This document shows positions 36,432 through 46,708 of a stretch of DNA of 64,000 bases, one piece after another. The notes under the pieces are model-generated. The model saw only the letters and a list, made by a program, of their open reading frames with translations, ran no database searches and was not told the DNA's origin. How positions within the stretch are numbered: position 1 is the first letter of the stretch; each line of letters starts with the position of its first letter. The DNA comes from Sinorhizobium numidicum (GTDB taxonomy: Bacteria; Pseudomonadota; Alphaproteobacteria; Rhizobiales; Rhizobiaceae): contig NZ_CP120367.1 in the NCBI RefSeq assembly GCF_029892045.1, positions 248,001 through 312,000 on the forward strand. The letters are read 5' to 3'. The position numbers and the translations under genes are program-made.

Positions 36432-37388
36432 CTAACCCACGGAATCACGCCTCGTCGTATCGTTGGAATTCAAGATTTCCCTGATGTCGCGCACCGGTGG
36501 ATGGCCGAACGCGCGTCGATATTCCCGGCTGAACTGTGTCGGGCTCTCGTAGCCGACGCGCAGCGCGGCCGTTGCCGCGTCGAGCGACTCCGAAAGCATC
36601 AGTTCCCGTGCGTGATGCAGCCGCAAGTGCTTTTGGAACTGCAGCGGGCTCATCGCGGTCATCGCGCGGAAATGGTGGTGCAGCGTCGATACCCCCATAT
36701 TCGCGACCTCCGCCAGTTCTTCGACGCGTAGCGGCCGGGCATAGTTTTCCTTCAGCCAGGCGACCGCCTTTGCTACCCGGTTGCTGTTCGTGCCAGCGAG
36801 TGCGAAGCGCCGCAGCCGTGCGCCTTGCTCGCCGGTAAGCAGTCGATAGAGGATCTCATTCTGGATATGATTGGCCAGAAACGGGATGTCCGCCGGCGAG
36901 TCCGTAAGGGAAATCAGTCGCAAAAGCGCGTCGAACAGTTCCGGCTTGGCGGCGCCGACAACGACGCCAAGGTCGCGCTCGGACAGATCGGTCTGGTGTA
37001 TATCGTTATCGGCGATGATTCGCCGCAGTTTCTCCAGGTCGAGGCGCAGCATCGCAGCCACGTAAGGCTCGCGCTCGCTCGCCTCGCAGATCTGGCCGGT
37101 CATGGGCAGGCCGATCGCGGTCAGGAAGAAGCAGGACTCATCGTAGATGAGCGTCTCGTTGCCGACATGGACACGCTTGCTTCCCTTGATGATCAGCGAC
37201 AGGCTCGGTTCATAGACAGCGGAAAAGGGGCCGGCCGGCTCGACTACGCGATAGAGCGAAAGCCCCGGAATGGCGTGCCCGAACCGGAGGCCGTCCCACG
37301 GCAGTTGCGAGAGTTTATCGAGAATTCGTGCGCGAAGGGATGCAGTCTCCTCGATCAGGTCCCGTCGCTGGAACATGGTTTCTCTCAT
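36432..37388 (-). CDS. AraC-family transcriptional regulator
   Basis: About 318 residues from ATG 37388, which has AGAGG upstream; 37436 and 37376 are alternatives. The N-terminal AraC_N-type domain (residues about 40-190) is followed by two helix-turn-helix motifs: RVEELAEVANMGVSTLHHHF and AALRVGYESPTQFSREYRRA with FGHPP. YqhC, in this subfamily, senses aldehydes and controls an aldehyde reductase. Its place just upstream of iorAB on the same strand suggests it controls those genes, by inference. Confidence 0.85.
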   Translation of the reverse strand: MRETMFQRRDLIEETASLRARILDKLSQLPWDGLRFGHAIPGLSLYRVVEPAGPFSAVYEPSLSLIIKGSKRVHVGNETLIYDESCFFLTAIGLPMTGQICEASEREPYVAAMLRLDLEKLRRIIADNDIHQTDLSERDLGVVVGAAKPELFDALLRLISLTDSPADIPFLANHIQNEILYRLLTGEQGARLRRFALAGTNSNRVAKAVAWLKENYARPLRVEELAEVANMGVSTLHHHFRAMTAMSPLQFQKHLRLHHARELMLSESLDAATAALRVGYESPTQFSREYRRAFGHPPVRDIREILNSNDTTRRDSVG

Positions 37389-37594
37389 TTCCAATCCTCT
37401 TGGCCGTCCTCTGTTCGGATGCGAAGTTCTTATCACATTTTTTTGATGTTGACAGGATCAGGCAAGAGACCCTGGGCACCATGATTTCCGCCGTCCTTGA
37501 GTTCTGAGCCAGTTTCGGTACGCGCTAGCCCGGGATTGCGCCGCCGCTGTTTTCCTCCCGCTCCTCCCCAGTGACCGTTCTGCTGTTATGCTCA

Positions 37595-37623
37595 TTGACT
37601 CATCATACCAGTTCGGCTATCCG
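37595..37623 (+). promoter_or_regulatory. Promoter of the apiose operon with operator in the spacer
   Basis: TTGACT (37595-37600), a 17-base spacer and TATCCG (37618-37623) form a sigma70-like promoter 30 bases before the oxidoisomerase start. The motif ACTCATCATACCAGTT (37598-37613) lies across the -35 and spacer. It matches 15 of 16 bases of a copy at 46652-46667. Placement within the promoter suggests repression by the GntR/FadR-type protein encoded at 45809-46540. Confidence 0.6.
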
Positions 37624-37652
37624 TGGCTCAACGATATCTGAAGGAGACGCGA

Positions 37653-38480
37653 ATGACTTCGATTGCCCTGTTCGGCGCCGGCGGAAAAATGGGCTGCCGC
37701 CTGGCCAAGAACCTCAAAGGCTCGCGTTTCGATGTGCGCCACGTGGAGGTGAGCGAGGCCGGCAAGGCTCGCCTTGCACACGAGCTTGGGCTAGCGACCG
37801 TCTCGGCCGAGAAGGCGCTCGACGGCGCGGATGTGGTCATCCTCGCCGTGCCGGACACAGTCATCGGCAAGGTCGCGGCGGCGATCGCCGACAGGCTGAA
37901 GGCGGGCACGATAGTCATGGTTCTCGACGCCGCGGCCCCCTTTGCCGGTCATTTGCCGAGGCGCGACGATCTTACCTATTTCGTGACGCATCCCTGCCAT
38001 CCGCCGATCTTTAACGACGAGACCGAGCCTGCCGCGCGCAAGGATCATTTCGGCGGCGTCGCTGCCAAGCAGCACATCGTTTCCGCGCTGATGCAAGGGC
38101 CGGAGGCGGATTACGCCAGGGGCGAGGAGATCGCCAAGATCATCTGGGCTCCGGTCATGCGCTCGCACCGGGTCACCGTCGAGCAGATGGCTCTGCTCGA
38201 GCCTGGTCTGTCGGAAACGGTCTGCGCATCGCTGCTCGTCGTCATGCGTGAGGCGATGGACGAGTGCGTTGCTCGCGGCGTGCCGAAGGAGGCCGCCCGC
38301 GATTTCCTGCTCGGCCACATGAACGTACTTGGCGCCGTGATCTTCGACGAAGTCGAGGGCGTCTTTTCCGACGCCTGCAACAAGGCGATTGAATTCGGCA
38401 AGCCGATGCTGATGCGCGACGACTGGAAGCGCGTCTTCGAACCACAAGAGATCACCGACAGCATCCGTCGCATTACCTGA
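37653..38480 (+). CDS. apnO: D-apionate oxidoisomerase (6-phosphogluconate dehydrogenase-like)
   Basis: A 275-residue protein with an N-terminal NAD(P)-binding fold (IALFGAGGKMGCRLAKNL) and a C-terminal 6-phosphogluconate-dehydrogenase-like helical domain with the VTHPCHPPIF and FLLGHMNV segments. Proteins of this type were assigned as D-apionate oxidoisomerases, which convert D-apionate to 3-oxo-isoapionate. The assignment here rests on the family and on the matching downstream set. ATG 37653 has AAGGAG at ideal spacing. It is the first gene of the operon. Confidence 0.8.
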   Translation: MTSIALFGAGGKMGCRLAKNLKGSRFDVRHVEVSEAGKARLAHELGLATVSAEKALDGADVVILAVPDTVIGKVAAAIADRLKAGTIVMVLDAAAPFAGHLPRRDDLTYFVTHPCHPPIFNDETEPAARKDHFGGVAAKQHIVSALMQGPEADYARGEEIAKIIWAPVMRSHRVTVEQMALLEPGLSETVCASLLVVMREAMDECVARGVPKEAARDFLLGHMNVLGAVIFDEVEGVFSDACNKAIEFGKPMLMRDDWKRVFEPQEITDSIRRIT

Positions 38481-38494
38481 TGCGGGCGGCACAT

Positions 38495-38520
38495 ACCGGA
38501 GCCGGTGAGGCGGCTCCGGT
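38495..38520 (+). other. Strong hairpin before the binding-protein gene
   Basis: A perfect 10-bp inverted repeat (ACCGGAGCCG/CGGCTCCGGT) with a 6-base loop lies between the oxidoisomerase and binding-protein genes. It has no T-run. Such stems often protect or separate a highly expressed binding-protein message, which is the role I infer here. Confidence 0.6.
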
Positions 38521-38546
38521 CACCATTCAACCTGGGAGGAGAGTAA

Positions 38547-39491
<945 letters not shown>

Positions 39492-39511
39492 TCGCCGTAA
39501 TAGCGCGCGGA

Positions 39512-39528
39512 GGCGGCCGCCGGCCGCC
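39512..39528 (+). other. GC-only hairpin after the binding-protein gene
   Basis: A 7-bp inverted repeat GGCGGCC/GGCCGCC with a 3-base loop lies 20 bases after the stop. It could attenuate transcription or stop 3' decay, so that the binding protein exceeds the downstream gene products. Confidence 0.55.
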
Positions 39529-39558
39529 CCGTGCCCGTATCCTGTTATGGAGTATGCG

Positions 39559-40203
39559 ATGCCGAATTCGAAGATCACGGCCGCCCTTTTTCTTGCGGGC
39601 GTGATGGCGCTCGCGGGCTGCAAGATCGTCAAGACGCCAAGCGCTGAGGAGGCAGCAGAAGCCGCCTCCGGCGGCTTCAATCCCGACCGCATGGTCGCCG
39701 AGATCTGGGACAGCAAGGTCATTCCCTATCTCGACAGGAAAGCCGGTCCGTTTTCTGAAGTCGCCGCGCTCGCTGCCAATAATCCCGAAACGGCCGGCGC
39801 AAAATACGGACACAAGGAGAAGCAGGGCAGCGCACCCTGGACATTTGCCGCGCGCCTCTCCGGCACTATCGTTAAGGCCGAGACCAAGTCGCGCTCTGCC
39901 TATGTCGAGGTCGATGCGGATGGTGACAGCAAGGCGGATGCGCGTGTTCAGATCGGTCCAGCCATCCGCGGCACCGCGATCCGCGACAGCCTCGACTTCG
40001 TGAATTTCAATGAATTCAAGAACCAGATCGAATGGGCCCAATACGGCAAGGCGTTCAATACCCACGTGAACGGCTTGGTGCTCGAAAAGCTCTCCCGCAA
40101 TGGGCTTGTCGGCAAGAAATTGGAAGCCGTCGGCGCCTATCCGCTGCCGGCCAAGGGGCAATTGCCGCTGTTCGTACCTGCTCGACTGACGGTGGACGGG
40201 TGA
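39559..40203 (+). CDS. DUF2291-family lipoprotein
   Basis: A protein of about 214 residues from ATG 39559, with a lipoprotein signal and lipobox LAGC. DUF2291 proteins are regularly encoded between the binding protein and ATPase of ribose-type ABC transporters and are assumed to assist uptake. The sequence has FDPxRMV-like and ADARVQIGPAIRGTAIRDSL segments typical of the family. It ends two bases before the ATPase gene. Its molecular role is unknown. Confidence 0.8.
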   Translation: MPNSKITAALFLAGVMALAGCKIVKTPSAEEAAEAASGGFNPDRMVAEIWDSKVIPYLDRKAGPFSEVAALAANNPETAGAKYGHKEKQGSAPWTFAARLSGTIVKAETKSRSAYVEVDADGDSKADARVQIGPAIRGTAIRDSLDFVNFNEFKNQIEWAQYGKAFNTHVNGLVLEKLSRNGLVGKKLEAVGAYPLPAKGQLPLFVPARLTVDG

Positions 40204-40205
40204 TT

Positions 40206-41750
40206 ATGCAGCCTGATGACAATGACAATTGCGTGCTGCGCCTGGAGGATGTGACCAAGGTCTATTCGGGCATCGTCGCGGTTCGCCATGCGAACCTCGC
40301 CCTCAGGCGCGGCGCGGTCAACGTGCTTGTCGGCGAAAATGGCGCCGGCAAGTCGACGCTGATGCGCATCATCGCCGGCGTCGAGAGGCCTTCGCTCGGC
40401 CGTATCCTGCTCGACGGCAAGGAGGTCGAGTTTCATTCGCCCTCCGATGCGCAGCGCAACGGCATCGGCATGGTTTTCCAGGAGCTCAATCTTTTCGGCA
40501 ATCTCTCCGTCGCCGAGAACATATTCGCAACGCGCGAAGTAACTCGAGGCCTGCGCGGTATCGACCACCGCGCGCAGGTCGAGAAAGCCACGCATTTTCT
40601 GGACAGGCTCGACGCCGGCATCGACGCCGAGACGCTTGTCGAGGACCTGCCGATCGGCCAGCAGCAACTGGTGGAGATCGCCAAGGCAATCTCGCTCGAC
40701 ACCCGCATCCTCATTCTCGATGAACCAACCTCGGCGTTGTCGGCGGCGGAAGTCGACGTGCTCTTCAAGGTCATCCGAGAGCTCAAGGCGCAAGGTGTGG
40801 CGATCGTCTATATCTCCCATCGCCTCGAAGAATTGATGCGGATCGGCGACTATATCACGGTGCTGCGGGACGGGCAGATCACCGGTCACGCGTTGGTCCG
40901 GGATATAGACACCAAGTGGATCGTGCGTTCGATGATCGGCTCGGATGCGAAGGATTTCGCCAAGTCCATCGAGCATCGCCTGGGGGAAGAGGTCTTCCGG
41001 GCGGAAGAGATCTGCTTGCCGCGCAGGACGGGCGGCCTTGCGGTCGATCATGTCTCTATCTCCGTGAGGGCCGGAGAAGTCCTCGGTATCTATGGTCTTA
41101 TGGGAGCAGGGCGGAGCGAGTTCTTCGAATGCGTGATCGGCCAGCATGCCCATTCGACTGGCCGCATATATGTCGGTGGCAACGAGGTCGTCGCGCGCGA
41201 TACCTCGAGCCGAATCCGTGAGGGACTGGCGTTGATCCCGGAAGATCGCCAGCGGGAAGGTTTGGTACAGGCCCTCTCGATCGCCAGCAACCTGACGCTT
41301 GCCAGTCTCGATCGCTTCTTGCGCTTCGGCTTCCATATCGCCGGCGAGCAAGAGCAGTCGGCCATCAAGTCGGCGATCCGCGATCTTTCCATCAAGGCGT
41401 CGAATCCGGACTTCGAAGTGGCATCGATGTCAGGCGGCAATCAGCAGAAGGTCGTCATCGGCAAGGCGTTGATGACCAAGCCTAAGGTTCTACTGATGGA
41501 TGAGCCCAGCCGCGGTATCGACGTCGGCGCCAAGGCGGATGTTTTCCGCACCATGCGGCGCTTGGCGGGCGAGGGGCTGGCGATCCTCTTTTCCACCTCC
41601 GACCTCGAAGAGGTCATGGCGCTTTCCGACCGGATCGCTGTCATGAGCAATGGCCGATTGGTCACCGTCCTCGATCGCGCTGAGGCGACGGAAGAAATGA
41701 TCGTGAAGGCTTCGGCCGAAGGCCACAAAACGACAAGGGAACACGCCTGA
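40206..41750 (+). CDS. Sugar ABC transporter ATPase (RbsA-like, two nucleotide-binding domains)
   Basis: A 514-residue tandem ATPase. Domain 1 has Walker A GENGAGKST, signature PIGQQQLVEIAKAI and Walker B ILILDEPTSAL. Domain 2 has a degenerate Walker A GLMGAGRSE, signature SGGNQQKVVIGKAL and VLLMDEPSRGIDVGAK. This asymmetry is usual for RbsA/XylG/MglA proteins. ATG 40206 follows the lipoprotein stop by two bases, and the stop overlaps the permease start. Confidence 0.92.
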   Translation: MQPDDNDNCVLRLEDVTKVYSGIVAVRHANLALRRGAVNVLVGENGAGKSTLMRIIAGVERPSLGRILLDGKEVEFHSPSDAQRNGIGMVFQELNLFGNLSVAENIFATREVTRGLRGIDHRAQVEKATHFLDRLDAGIDAETLVEDLPIGQQQLVEIAKAISLDTRILILDEPTSALSAAEVDVLFKVIRELKAQGVAIVYISHRLEELMRIGDYITVLRDGQITGHALVRDIDTKWIVRSMIGSDAKDFAKSIEHRLGEEVFRAEEICLPRRTGGLAVDHVSISVRAGEVLGIYGLMGAGRSEFFECVIGQHAHSTGRIYVGGNEVVARDTSSRIREGLALIPEDRQREGLVQALSIASNLTLASLDRFLRFGFHIAGEQEQSAIKSAIRDLSIKASNPDFEVASMSGGNQQKVVIGKALMTKPKVLLMDEPSRGIDVGAKADVFRTMRRLAGEGLAILFSTSDLEEVMALSDRIAVMSNGRLVTVLDRAEATEEMIVKASAEGHKTTREHA

Positions 41751-42814
41751 TGACGACGGCAACCACGACGACGAGCGCCGCAGATGCCTCCAGCGGTTCG
41801 GTCCTGCTCACACTGATGAAGCTCAGGACATTCATTGCCCTATTTGCGGTAATCGCCTTCTTCTCGATCTTCGCACCAAACTTCCTTTCCACCGCAAACA
41901 TCATCCTGATGTCGAAGCACGTGGCGCTGAACGCCTTCCTCGCCATGGGCATGACCTTCGTGATCATCACCGGCGGTATCGATCTTTCCGTCGGTTCGAT
42001 CGTTGGGCTCTGCGGCATGGTCGCCGGCGGTCTCATCCTTCACGGCATCGATCTGCAGTTCGGCTATACGATCTATTTCAATGTGGTGGAGGTGTGTTTG
42101 ATCACGCTTGCCGTCGGCGTGGTCATCGGCGCGATCAACGGGCTTCTGATCACGAAGTTGAACGTTGCGCCGTTCATCGCCACGCTCGGCACGCTCTACG
42201 TCGCACGCGGCTTTGCCCTGTTGTCGTCCGACGGCCAGACCTTTCCGAACCTCGTCGGCAAGCCTGAACTGTCGACGACAGGTTTCGCCTTTCTGGGCTC
42301 CGGTCGTCTTCTCGGACTGCCGGTGTCCATCTGGATTCTCATCGTCGTTGCGCTCGCCGCCGCCTACGTCGCGAAATATACGCCGATCGGCCGCCATATC
42401 TTCGCCGTCGGCGGTAACGAACGCGCGGCTCGCATATCCGGTATCCGCGTCGGCCGAGTGAAAATGTTTGTTTACATGTTTTCCGGCTTCTGCGCGGCGA
42501 TCGTCGGTTTGGTCATCTCCTCGGAACTGATGGCTTCGCATCCGGCGACAGGAAATTCGTTCGAGCTCAATGCCATTGCGGCGGCCGTTCTTGGCGGCAC
42601 GTCCATGTCCGGTGGTCGCGGCACGATCGGCGGCACCATCGTCGGGGCCTTCGTCATCGGCATTCTATCGGACGGCCTCGTCATGATGGGAATCTCGTCC
42701 TTCTGGCAGATGGTAATCAAGGGCATCGTGATTATCGTCGCGGTTGTCGTGGACCAGGCGCAGCGCCGGCTGCAGCAGCAGGTGACACTGATGCAACTCG
42801 CAAGGAAGGGTTGA
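41750..42814 (+). CDS. Sugar ABC transporter permease (RbsC-like)
   Basis: A 354-residue inner-membrane protein with eight to ten hydrophobic segments and family motifs GGIDLSVGSIVGL, GTLYVARGFALL, AVGGNERAARISGI and the cytoplasmic coupling region GRGTIGGTIVGAF. It forms the transmembrane channel with the RbsA-like ATPase. The start shares one base with the ATPase stop (TGATG). Confidence 0.92.
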   Translation: MTTATTTTSAADASSGSVLLTLMKLRTFIALFAVIAFFSIFAPNFLSTANIILMSKHVALNAFLAMGMTFVIITGGIDLSVGSIVGLCGMVAGGLILHGIDLQFGYTIYFNVVEVCLITLAVGVVIGAINGLLITKLNVAPFIATLGTLYVARGFALLSSDGQTFPNLVGKPELSTTGFAFLGSGRLLGLPVSIWILIVVALAAAYVAKYTPIGRHIFAVGGNERAARISGIRVGRVKMFVYMFSGFCAAIVGLVISSELMASHPATGNSFELNAIAAAVLGGTSMSGGRGTIGGTIVGAFVIGILSDGLVMMGISSFWQMVIKGIVIIVAVVVDQAQRRLQQQVTLMQLARKG

Positions 42815-42818
42815 GAGC

Positions 42819-43853
42819 ATGTCCGACTTGAAAGGTGCGCTGATCGGCTGTGGCTTCTTCGCGGTCAATCAGATGCATGGCTGGCGTGACGCCGAGGGTG
42901 CGCGCGTCGTCGCCATCTGCGATCGCGATCCAAAGCGGCTGAAGGTCGTTGGCGACGAATTCGGTGTCGCTCGCCGCTATACTTCAGCGGAAGATCTTTT
43001 CGCCGACGGCGGCTTCGATTTCGTCGATATCGCGACGACGGTCGCAAGCCATCGGCCGCTGGTCGAACTGGCGGCACGCCATGGCATTCCGACGATCTGC
43101 CAAAAGCCCTTCGCGCCGACGATGGACGACGCCAAAGCGATGGTCGCCGCCTGCGCCAGGGCGAACGTTCCGCTGATGATCCACGAAAACTTCCGATGGC
43201 AGTCGCCGATCCGCGCGGCAAAGGCCGCGATAGACAGCGGCGCCATAGGTGAGGTTTTCTGGGGCAGGGTGAGCTTCCGTTCCGCCTATGACGTCTTTTC
43301 CGGCCAGCCCTATCTCGCGACCGGCAAGCGCTTCATCATCGAAGACCTCTGCATTCATGCGCTCGACATCGCGCGCTTTCTTTTCGGCGATGCGATGGCG
43401 GTGACCGCACGCACCCGCCGGGTCAACCCCGACATAGCTGGCGAAGATGTTGCGACGATGCTGCTCGATCATCAGGGCGGGATCACCTCCGTCGTCGATT
43501 GCAGCTACGCCACCAAGCTGCCGATCGAGCCCTTTCCCGAAACCTTGCTGGAGGTGGACGGCAGCAAGGGCACACTGCGGCTATCGCAAGGCTATCACCT
43601 TTGTATCCATTCACCGGACCGCATGGAGGTTACCGACGTGGAGCCGCGCCTGCTGCCCTGGGCATCGCTCCCCTGGCACAACATTCAGGAAAGCGTGAGC
43701 CTCATCCAGCAACATTGGATTGATTGCCTGCGCTCCGGTCGCGAGCCAGATACGTCCGGCCGGGACAATCTGCAGACCTTCGCCTTGGTGGAAGCCTCGT
43801 ATCGGAGTGCCGCCGAGGCTCGAACGGTGCGATTAAAGGAGTTCCTCGAGTGA
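42819..43853 (+). CDS. apsD: Gfo/Idh/MocA oxidoreductase, probable D-apiose dehydrogenase
   Basis: A 344-residue enzyme with a Rossmann start ALIGCGFFA, a CQKPFAP segment in place of the EKP motif and DLCIHALDIARF carrying the catalytic Asp/His pair. Members convert an aldose to the lactone. In apiose pathways the equivalent enzyme oxidises D-apiose to D-apionolactone, and the next gene encodes the lactonase-type protein. The assignment depends on that context. It overlaps the next gene by GTGA. Confidence 0.75.
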   Translation: MSDLKGALIGCGFFAVNQMHGWRDAEGARVVAICDRDPKRLKVVGDEFGVARRYTSAEDLFADGGFDFVDIATTVASHRPLVELAARHGIPTICQKPFAPTMDDAKAMVAACARANVPLMIHENFRWQSPIRAAKAAIDSGAIGEVFWGRVSFRSAYDVFSGQPYLATGKRFIIEDLCIHALDIARFLFGDAMAVTARTRRVNPDIAGEDVATMLLDHQGGITSVVDCSYATKLPIEPFPETLLEVDGSKGTLRLSQGYHLCIHSPDRMEVTDVEPRLLPWASLPWHNIQESVSLIQQHWIDCLRSGREPDTSGRDNLQTFALVEASYRSAAEARTVRLKEFLE

Positions 43854-45766
43854 GCGGCATATGCCCCTTTCTCCTCTTCGGCACCGACGAGAGCCAGCCG
43901 GAAGCGCGGCGGATCGAGGTGGGTCGCCTCAGCGCCGACCTTGTCGACGGCAATTTGCGCACGATCCGCTTCGCCGGCAAAGAGGTACTGCGGGCGATTT
44001 CCTTTCTCGTGCGGGACCGGGACTGGGGAACGTGCGAGCCCACAATCAGCGAGTTGACCGTCGAGGAACGTCCGGCTGAAACCCTCATCCGATATACCGC
44101 CCGCTTCCAATCGACCATCGGGGCGCTGCTCCTTTGTCACTCGACGATCGAAGTTAGCGCCGATGTTCTGGTCTTCGATGCGCGTTTTACGGCGGATCGC
44201 GATTTCGAGACCGCGCGCGCCGGCTTTGCGATCCTGCATCCAATCGTCGGCGTCGCCGGGCGGCCGGTCCTGGTCGAGCATGGCGACGGGTCGATCGAGC
44301 GGTCGGTCTTTCCCGACCTCATTGAGCCCTGGCAGCCTTTCAAGGACATCGCCGCAATCACGCATGAAGTGCTGCCTAGTGTAGAAGCCGAATGTCGGAT
44401 GACGGGCGATGTTTTTGAAATGGAGGACCAGCGAAATTGGACCGACGGCTCCTACAAGACCTATGTCCGACCGCTGGCGCTGCCTTGGCCCTATGTGCTC
44501 AAGGCAGGCGAGACAGTTCAGCAGAGCGTACGGCTTGCAATCCGGGCGGATGGGCCCGCCAGTAAGGAAACGCAGTCGCCAGCCCGGATAGAGATTTCGC
44601 TGCGACGTAACGCGGGCACATTGCCGGCAATTGGCATCGGACTCAGGCCGGAAGAGGCCAGAGATGAGCTCGATCATGCAGGTCTTCTTGCTCGGCTGGG
44701 CGTGGGGCACCTCGTCTGCCACTTCGATCCGGATGCCGGCCATGGCGCGGAGGTCCTCAGGCACTTCCGGCAAATGGCGGATGCGTCGGGATGTGCGGTC
44801 ACGCTCGAATGCTTCGTGCCCTGCAAGCGTGCATTGACCGAAGAACTCGGCGAATTGGCCATGATGGTTCGCGACAGCGGCCTCAAGCTTGCAAGCCTCG
44901 CCGTCTCGCCGTCGGTCGACCGGCAGTCGACGCCGCCAGGCAGCGTTTGGCCGGACTGCCCGCCGCTTGAAGACATCTATTCGGCGGCGCAGAAGGCATT
45001 CCCGGACGTGCCTCTCGGGGGCGGCATGTTCAGCTATTTCACCGAGCTCAACCGCAAGCGCGTGCCGGCCGACCGGCTCTCTTATGTGACCCACTGCACC
45101 AACCCGATCGTCCACGCCGCCGACGATCTGAGCGTGATGCAGACTTTCGAGGCTTTGCGCGACATGACACGCTCCGTCCGTGCGATCTATGGAGATAAGC
45201 CCTATCGCATTGGCCCTTCCACCATTGCCATGCGCCAGAACCCCTACGGGAGCGCCACGAAGGACAATCCGTTCGGCAAACGCATCGCCATGGCGAACAG
45301 AGATCCGCGGCACAATTCGCTCTTCGGCGCGGCCTGGACGCTTGCCTATGCGGCGACCGTGGCGGACGCGGAACCCGAGGTGCTCACGCTCTCGACACTT
45401 GCCGGTTCCTTCGGACTGGTTGCCGGCGCCGGCGAGCCGGTCGAAGCGGGCAGCCCACGGCCGCTGTTCCATGTTCTGAGCTGGCTCGCGCAACTATCAC
45501 ACGGCAGGCGGATCGCGGTTAAGACCTCTGCACCCGATAGGGTTGTCGGGCTAGGGGCGGAGCTTGGCGGGACCACCTTACTGCTTGCCAACCTTACGCC
45601 TGATCTTCAGGAGGTGAAGCTCTCTGAAAACTGGGCGGGCGCGCGCAGGGCTGTTCTCGACGAAGCCTGGTTTCGGGAAGGTGCGAAGGAGCCGGAGGCG
45701 AGAACGCAGCAGGGGGAAAGCCTTGCGCTCTCCGCGTACGCGGTCGCCCGCGTCGATATTCGCTGA
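43850..45766 (+). CDS. apnL: Probable D-apionolactonase
   Basis: A 638-residue cytoplasmic protein without signal peptide, starting at GTG 43850 with AAAGGAG upstream; a longer frame to 43724 runs inside the dehydrogenase gene and is rejected. It has an N-terminal beta-rich part (to about residue 230), a TIM-barrel-like part (PAIGIGLRPEEARDELD, VGHLVCHFDPDAG, GGMFSYFTELNRKR) and a C-terminal beta domain. It matches the D-apionolactonase family, which hydrolyses D-apionolactone to D-apionate. Confidence 0.75.
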   Translation: MSGICPFLLFGTDESQPEARRIEVGRLSADLVDGNLRTIRFAGKEVLRAISFLVRDRDWGTCEPTISELTVEERPAETLIRYTARFQSTIGALLLCHSTIEVSADVLVFDARFTADRDFETARAGFAILHPIVGVAGRPVLVEHGDGSIERSVFPDLIEPWQPFKDIAAITHEVLPSVEAECRMTGDVFEMEDQRNWTDGSYKTYVRPLALPWPYVLKAGETVQQSVRLAIRADGPASKETQSPARIEISLRRNAGTLPAIGIGLRPEEARDELDHAGLLARLGVGHLVCHFDPDAGHGAEVLRHFRQMADASGCAVTLECFVPCKRALTEELGELAMMVRDSGLKLASLAVSPSVDRQSTPPGSVWPDCPPLEDIYSAAQKAFPDVPLGGGMFSYFTELNRKRVPADRLSYVTHCTNPIVHAADDLSVMQTFEALRDMTRSVRAIYGDKPYRIGPSTIAMRQNPYGSATKDNPFGKRIAMANRDPRHNSLFGAAWTLAYAATVADAEPEVLTLSTLAGSFGLVAGAGEPVEAGSPRPLFHVLSWLAQLSHGRRIAVKTSAPDRVVGLGAELGGTTLLLANLTPDLQEVKLSENWAGARRAVLDEAWFREGAKEPEARTQQGESLALSAYAVARVDIR

Positions 45767-45808
45767 TCGCGGTGTTGTGCGTTAAGGCGTCGCGTGACCG
45801 CGGGTCCG

Positions 45809-46540
45809 CTACGCGTTTTGGCCCTCAGGCTTTCCTTTGGGTGCGTAGAGCGCACGCGAGCGTTCGAGGTGCTTGATCATCGCCTGTTCGGCCTCATCGG
45901 GGTTTCCGCGCCGGATGCAGTCGATGATCTCCTCGTGCTCGGAAAGCGTCACATTCTCCCGGCCGGTCCAGATCAGCATCTCCGTGTGGTATTCCTTAAG
46001 CCAGCCGAGCATGGCTTCGCTGACGGCGGTGAAGATCGGATTGCCGGAAATCTGCGCAATGCGGGTGTGAAAGGCCATATCGGCCGCGATAAAGGCTTCG
46101 GAATCGCCAAGTACGGCGCGCTGGCGCTTCAGCGTTTCCTCAAGCGCGGCGATATCCGCAGGCCCCGCCCGGCTTGCCGCCTCGCGTACCATGCCGCGCT
46201 CGAAGAAGATGCGCGCGCTCTTCAAATGCTCAAGCGAGTCCGAGGAGGCCGAAAGCATGATCTTGGCGGCAACGTCCACCTGCCGGAGCAGTGATTTCGC
46301 GGTGAGCTTCAGGACCCTCGCACGCTCGCCGTGCGAAATCTCGACGAGGCCCATATTGGCCAGCGCCTGCATCGCTTCACGAATGGCGGGGCGCCCCACC
46401 TGGAAGCGCTCCATCAGCATCCGTTCCGATGGCATCTCGTCGCCGGGCTGCAATTCACCGCTCTCGATCAGCGCTTTCAGCCGCGCGAAGACCTCATCGG
46501 AAAGCTTCCGGCGAACGATCGGTTCCGATTGAATGACCAT
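45809..46540 (-). CDS. GntR/FadR-family regulator (FCD domain)
   Basis: About 243 residues from ATG 46540, which has GGAG six bases upstream. The longer frame to 46657 adds a 39-residue leader unlike the family, and its start codon lies in the putative operator. The winged helix is RLKALIESGELQPGDEMPSE followed by RFQVGRPAIREAMQALANMG. The FCD ligand domain has the metal-binding Asp/His residues DMAFHTRIA and later histidines. It is convergent with the lactonase gene and divergent from the RuBisCO-like gene, and I infer it represses both operons. Confidence 0.85.
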   Translation of the reverse strand: MVIQSEPIVRRKLSDEVFARLKALIESGELQPGDEMPSERMLMERFQVGRPAIREAMQALANMGLVEISHGERARVLKLTAKSLLRQVDVAAKIMLSASSDSLEHLKSARIFFERGMVREAASRAGPADIAALEETLKRQRAVLGDSEAFIAADMAFHTRIAQISGNPIFTAVSEAMLGWLKEYHTEMLIWTGRENVTLSEHEEIIDCIRRGNPDEAEQAMIKHLERSRALYAPKGKPEGQNA

Positions 46541-46651
46541 GTGAACTCCACGGCTGTTGCGTCGATCCTCTATATGCACGTTTTCGGTAGAGAGGAAATC
46601 ACGCACCACCTGCGGCCGCGCAGTCGCGATTTCCTCTTGCGCAACTGAGAT

Positions 46652-46667
46652 ACTCATTATACCAGTT
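46652..46667 (+). promoter_or_regulatory. Putative GntR/FadR-family operator
   Basis: ACTCATTATACCAGTT differs in one base from ACTCATCATACCAGTT at 37598-37613. It lies about 110 bases before the regulator gene and about 40 bases before the RuBisCO-like gene. It has weak dyad symmetry (CTnnTnnnAnnAG). The 8-mer TACTCATT recurs exactly 30 bases later (46651 and 46681), which may give a second half-site on the same helix face. Confidence 0.6.
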
Positions 46668-46708
46668 GATCAAAAGAAGCTACTCATTCCGTAAAGGCGA
46701 ATTCGCCC

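Noticed and set aside
40137..41351. A 404-codon open frame on the minus strand
   Set aside because: It lies opposite the RbsA-like ATPase, whose motifs are all intact; the shadow frame has no family signal.
43685..45493. A 602-codon open frame on the minus strand
   Set aside because: It is antisense to the well-supported lactonase-type gene and has no recognisable domain or ribosome site.
46541..46657. 39-residue N-terminal extension of the GntR regulator
   Set aside because: The extra residues have no family similarity, the start codon falls inside the putative operator, and ATG 46540 has a good ribosome site.
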